The translations under genes and the position numbers were made by a program. Under the pieces are notes generated by a model. It was not told the DNA's origin and did no database searches. It worked only from the letters and a program-made list of their open reading frames with translations. 64,000 bases of DNA from Holophagaceae bacterium (GTDB taxonomy: Bacteria; Acidobacteriota; Holophagae; Holophagales; Holophagaceae): positions 40,723 to 104,722 of the forward strand of contig JAAXXS010000001.1 of NCBI GenBank assembly GCA_013334395.1. Direction: 5' to 3'. Shown here piece by piece: positions 60,868 to 64,000 of this stretch. Within the stretch, counting starts at the first letter, position 1; each line of letters begins with the position of its first letter.

Positions 60868-62871
60868 TCAGTCGGGCAGGGAGTCCCCAACCGGCAGCAC
60901 CAGCCTCGCCGTGGTGCCCTGGCCTTCGGTGCTCTCCAGCTCGAGGCGGCCGCCGTGGAGCTCGGCGATGGTGCGCACCAGGTGCAGGCCCAGGCCCATG
61001 CCGGGGATCTGGCCGACGTTGCGGCCCCGGAAGTAGCGGGTGGTGAGCTGCGGGAGCTGATCGGCGGGGATGCCCTGGCCCTGATCCTGGACCTCCAGCT
61101 GCAGCCAGCCGTCCTGGGCCTGGGCCCGCAGGTGCACGGGGCTGCCCGCGGGGGAATACTTGAAGGCGTTGTCCAGCAGGTTCAGCAGGGCGGCGCCCAG
61201 CAGGTCCCGGTCGCAGAGGGTGGTCTTGGGCAGGTCGTCCAGGTCCGCCCGCAGGTCGCGCCGGGAGGTGTCGGCGGCCCGCTTCACCACCTCGGTCAGC
61301 AGCGCGGGCAGCACCACCGGCTCGGGCTGCAGGGCCCGCAGACCCGAGGCGATGCGGTCTGTGGTGAGCCAGGTGTCGAGCAGGTGCAGCAGGCTGCCCA
61401 CCCCCTGCTGGATGGACTGGGTGCTGCGGAGCAGATCAGCGGGAGGGGCGTCCACGGAGAGGCGGGCCATCTGGGCGGCGCCGTCCATGACGGCCAGGGG
61501 GGTCCTGAACTCGTGGGACACCAGGGAGAGGAACTGGCGCTGCTCGGCTACCACCTGCCGCTCGCGTTGGAGGGCCTCGGCGGTGCGGGCCTGCTCCTCT
61601 CGCAGCTCCCGGGTGCGGGCTTCGACCTGGCCTTCTAGCTCCACCTGGTGCCGGGCAATGGTCTCCAGGGTCTCCCTCTGGGCGGCGTCCCGCTCCTCCT
61701 TGATGCGGCCCATGCGGTCGGCCAGGGGCAGGCTCATGAGGACCAGGTGCACCATGGCGCCCAGGTGCATGCCATATTCGGCCAGGAAGTCGGCGTTGTG
61801 CATGGAGAGGTTGCTGGCGACCCGGAAGAGACCACCGATCAGCTGTGGCGAGAACGCCAGCAGATAGAACATCGCCGTCCGGTTGCGCCGCAGGGACATG
61901 ACCAGGGCCCCGGCCAGGTTGGCGACGATGATCACCAGGAGGGCCAACTGGGTCAGCGGGGCCACCCGGTAGTAGCCGCCCAGGGCGGTGGCGAAGAGGA
62001 AGACGGCGGTCAGACCCACGCCCACGGCCCGGTAGGCACGGTCCAGTCGCGGGAAGGCGCTGCCGAAGTCGGTCAGGACGGAGAAGATGTACACCGCCAG
62101 CCAGGGCTGCACCACCACGGACAGCGGCACGCCCCAGCGGATGGACAGGTCCGACCCGGGGAACAGGTAGCGCTCTGCATGTCCATTGAGGGTGGCGAAC
62201 ATCAGGAGCATGGCCGCCACGTAGGCCGCGTAGTAGAAGTGGATGGGCTCCCGCAGCTTGATCAGGTAGATCAGGTTGGTCACCAGGATGATCAACCCCA
62301 CACCGTAGAAGAGCCCGTAGAGCAGGGCCTCCGTGCTTACGGCCTGCTGGAAGGTGGCTGGGTCCCAGAGGATCGGCCGGAGCACACGGGCCCCTGGAGT
62401 CTCGGCCCGCAGGTAGTAGGTGGCTTCGGTGCCAGGCTGGGCCGGGGCCTCCAGGCGGAAGACCGGCGCCAGGTAGGGGATCTGGCGTACCGCGAAGGGC
62501 AGCCCCGCGCCCGCGATGGCGGCCTCGTAGCCCCCGTCGGGCCGGGGCGTGAAGAGGCTGACCTCGCGGAGGTAGGAGGGCTTCACCTCCAGCCAGGAGA
62601 TTGGGCGTTGCTTCCCGGACAGCCGCAGGGTGAAGCGCACCCACATGGGGTCCTTGCCGTAGCCCTTGGTGACATTCCCGGCCAGCGGCACGAAGCGGCC
62701 TTCGGCGGCGGCCTGCAGGGCCTGCTCCAGGGTGCCTGCCGGGGCCCCCATGAGGACCTCCATGTGACCCGCCAGGGGGAGGCGGTCGTGCTGGCCCAGC
62801 TCCACGGGTGGGGCGGCCCAGAGGCTAAGGCCCAGCAGCAGGAATCCCAGGCTGCGGAGCAGGCCGCTCAT
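60868..62871 (-). CDS. Sensor histidine kinase with 7TMR-DISM input domain
   Basis: The 667-residue membrane kinase begins with a signal peptide. A periplasmic 7TMR-DISM extracellular domain (WVRFTLRLSGKQRPISWLEVKPSYLREVSLF) and seven membrane helices (about 185-385; YGLFYGVGLIILVTNLIYLIK and following) precede a coiled coil. HisKA has the phosphorylated His in SLVSHEFRTPLAVMDG. HATPase_c has LLDNAFKYSP, QDQGQGIP and GMGLGLHLVRTI. The signal may be a carbohydrate or other small ligand, as in other DISM receptors. It overlaps the response-regulator gene by 4 bp. Confidence 0.93.
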   Translation of the reverse strand: MSGLLRSLGFLLLGLSLWAAPPVELGQHDRLPLAGHMEVLMGAPAGTLEQALQAAAEGRFVPLAGNVTKGYGKDPMWVRFTLRLSGKQRPISWLEVKPSYLREVSLFTPRPDGGYEAAIAGAGLPFAVRQIPYLAPVFRLEAPAQPGTEATYYLRAETPGARVLRPILWDPATFQQAVSTEALLYGLFYGVGLIILVTNLIYLIKLREPIHFYYAAYVAAMLLMFATLNGHAERYLFPGSDLSIRWGVPLSVVVQPWLAVYIFSVLTDFGSAFPRLDRAYRAVGVGLTAVFLFATALGGYYRVAPLTQLALLVIIVANLAGALVMSLRRNRTAMFYLLAFSPQLIGGLFRVASNLSMHNADFLAEYGMHLGAMVHLVLMSLPLADRMGRIKEERDAAQRETLETIARHQVELEGQVEARTRELREEQARTAEALQRERQVVAEQRQFLSLVSHEFRTPLAVMDGAAQMARLSVDAPPADLLRSTQSIQQGVGSLLHLLDTWLTTDRIASGLRALQPEPVVLPALLTEVVKRAADTSRRDLRADLDDLPKTTLCDRDLLGAALLNLLDNAFKYSPAGSPVHLRAQAQDGWLQLEVQDQGQGIPADQLPQLTTRYFRGRNVGQIPGMGLGLHLVRTIAELHGGRLELESTEGQGTTARLVLPVGDSLPD

Positions 62872-63578
62872 GACTGGGGGGCCTCGTCCATCCGGAACGC
62901 ATAGCCGGTGCCATGGAGGGTGCGGAGGGGGAAGGCGTCCTCGGGCGCGGCCCCGGCAACCTTGGCCCGCAGCCGGCTCACGGCGCTGGCCAGGCGCATG
63001 TAGACCTTCTCTCCGCCTTCCCAGTGGAGGGCCCGGATCAGATCTTCCCGGTCCACAGAGGTACCGGGGTCCGCCAGCAGGCAGGCCAGGATGAGGCGCT
63101 CGTTCTCGGTGAGCTCGATGGCGGTGCCATCCGGAGCCTCCAGCACACCCCGGCCCCGGGACAGCTTCCAGGGCTGCCGCAGCCGGGGCTTGGCCTGGGC
63201 CAGGCGCCGGTGGAGGCTGGTGAGGGAAGCGGCCAGCTCGGCCATGTCCACGGGCTTGACGAAGTAGAGGTCCGCGCCCTGGTGCATCCCCCGGATGCGG
63301 TCGTCCAGGAGGGCCCGGGCCGTCAGCATGACGATCCCCAGGTGGGGCCGCTCCCGGCGCAGGCGCGCCGCGGCGGACAGACCGTCCTCGCCGGGCAGGC
63401 CGATGTCCAGCACCACGATGTCCACGGGCCGCTCCTGCAGAAGACGGTCCAGGGCCTCCGAGGAGCCCACGCCGAAGACCCGGAGGCCGAAGCGGGGCAG
63501 CACCGAGACCAGGATGTCCCGCAAGGCATCGTTGTCCTCGCAGACAGCTACCTGGATGGGAGCGGAAGGGTGATCCAT
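62868..63578 (-). CDS. Response regulator with winged-helix output (OmpR/PhoB family)
   Basis: The 236-residue protein has a receiver domain with the phospho-Asp in DIVVLDIGLPGEDGL, acidic residues in VCEDND and the conserved Lys in YFVKPVDM. The C-terminal Trans_reg_C domain (VLEAPDGTAIELTENERLILACLLADPGTSVDREDLIRALHW..GEKVYMRLASAVSRLRAKV and TLHGTGYAF) binds DNA. It is translationally coupled to the downstream kinase gene (ATGA), forming a two-component system. Confidence 0.94.
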   Translation of the reverse strand: MDHPSAPIQVAVCEDNDALRDILVSVLPRFGLRVFGVGSSEALDRLLQERPVDIVVLDIGLPGEDGLSAAARLRRERPHLGIVMLTARALLDDRIRGMHQGADLYFVKPVDMAELAASLTSLHRRLAQAKPRLRQPWKLSRGRGVLEAPDGTAIELTENERLILACLLADPGTSVDREDLIRALHWEGGEKVYMRLASAVSRLRAKVAGAAPEDAFPLRTLHGTGYAFRMDEAPQS

Positions 63579-63614
63579 CGCTTTAGTCTGGCAGGAAGGT
63601 GGGGGCTATGCGCT

Positions 63615-64000
63615 TTACTGCTGCTCGAACGCGCTGAAGAAGTAGCTGACTTCGAACTTGGCGCTCTCGGGCTTGTCGCTGCCGTGGGTGGCGTTGCGGC
63701 CGATGCTGCTGCCGAAGCGCTGGCGGAGGGTGCCCTCAGCGGCCTGGGCGGGGTTGGTGGCGCCCATGAGCTCGCGCCAGCGGAGAATGGCGTTCTCGCC
63801 TTCCAGCACCATGAGGGTGACGGGACCCTCGCACATGAAGGCCTCCAATTCGGCGTAGAAGCCCTTGCCCACATGCTCGTGGTAGAAGCCCTGGCAGAGG
63901 GCGGGGGTCAGGCGGGTCAGCTTCAGGCCCACGACCTTCAGGCCGCTCTGCTCGATGGCGGCGACGATCTCGCCGATGTGGCCGGCCTTGACGGCGTCGG
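63615..64000 (-). CDS. ndk: Nucleoside diphosphate kinase, N-terminus beyond window edge
   Basis: The frame continues off the right edge (translated DAVKAGHIGEIVAAIEQSGLKVVGLKLTRL...), so the track start at 63932 is internal. It contains GFYHEHVGKGFYAELEAFMCEGPVTLMVLEGENAI, RELMGATNPAQAAEGTLR and the active-site His in NATHGSDKPESA. Ndk equilibrates NTP/NDP pools via phospho-His. The C-terminus is complete (YFFSAFEQQ). The gene is on the same strand as the response regulator, 36 bp upstream of it. Confidence 0.94.
   Translation of the reverse strand, partial: DAVKAGHIGEIVAAIEQSGLKVVGLKLTRLTPALCQGFYHEHVGKGFYAELEAFMCEGPVTLMVLEGENAILRWRELMGATNPAQAAEGTLRQRFGSSIGRNATHGSDKPESAKFEVSYFFSAFEQQ

Noticed and set aside
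1-64000. tRNA or rRNA genes
   Set aside because: No intergenic stretch had a cloverleaf with a T-loop GGTTCGAATCC-like motif in the right arrangement; the ggttcgaacc string near 45370 lacks the other arms.

Overview
The window is GC-rich DNA packed with short-gap and overlapping genes from a Gram-negative bacterium. It encodes lipid A and outer-membrane functions (fabZ-lpxA), a complete type IV pilus pilMNOPQ set, a futalosine-pathway menaquinone gene (mqnA), and several lipoproteins and secreted surface proteins. This mix fits an Acidobacteriota-like organism, possibly of the Holophaga/Geothrix type, but that placement is inference because no rRNA or other taxonomic marker is present. No tRNA, rRNA, CRISPR array, transposase or prophage was seen.

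Layout. 1-7.1 kb: a minus-strand run (mqnA, pepQ, edge-truncated S9 peptidase), a tandem pair of DNA alkyltransferase homologues of which the first lacks the active-site Cys, speD with an rRNA-methyltransferase gene, and a GAF/HD-GYP signalling protein. 7.1-15.3 kb: fabZ-lpxA-era, a carbonic anhydrase, an ABC ATPase, a three-domain acyltransferase/ACP-like/AMP-ligase fusion, a thiolase homologue missing one catalytic Cys, and a SanA/YdcF-type protein. 15.4-24.5 kb: a large predicted lipoprotein, dnaB, a 2-oxoacid dehydrogenase E2, gatA, a DnaJ/TPR protein and a PP2C phosphatase. 24.5-29.5 kb: pilM-N-O-P-Q, closed by a strong hairpin terminator.

29.5-48.3 kb is mostly housekeeping: a degenerate 3-hydroxyacyl-CoA dehydrogenase homologue, then an overlapping operon (PP2C, a two-gene split RdgC-like pair, N-acetylmuramoyl-L-alanine amidase, lipoprotein), purK/mogA, AlgH-family protein, PII-amtB, photolyase, two ferredoxins, thiL-DUF2062-ybaB-recR, cheX, YqeY and proS. 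The proS gene carries a perfect 13-bp palindrome inside its reading frame.

48.3-59.8 kb is the accessory region. An AT-rich intergenic stretch precedes a lipoprotein/beta-barrel protein, an Ig-like lipoprotein and a 3131-residue secreted collagen-like protein. The collagen-like region contains a tandemly duplicated seven-module unit of about 2.42 kb. It is followed by a tail-fibre-like segment, four FN3-like repeats and a glycine-rich C-terminus. This is the most unusual locus in the window and looks like an adhesin or surface-fibre locus. 59.8-64 kb: a STAS-domain protein, a large intergenic inverted repeat next to a decayed DUF4143 ATPase remnant, a 7TMR-DISM histidine kinase with its response regulator, and edge-truncated ndk.

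Three intergenic stretches (about 37.0, 50.2 and 60.2 kb) hold short A-rich iterated motifs. Two of them form clear inverted repeats. They may be dispersed, non-autonomous elements.
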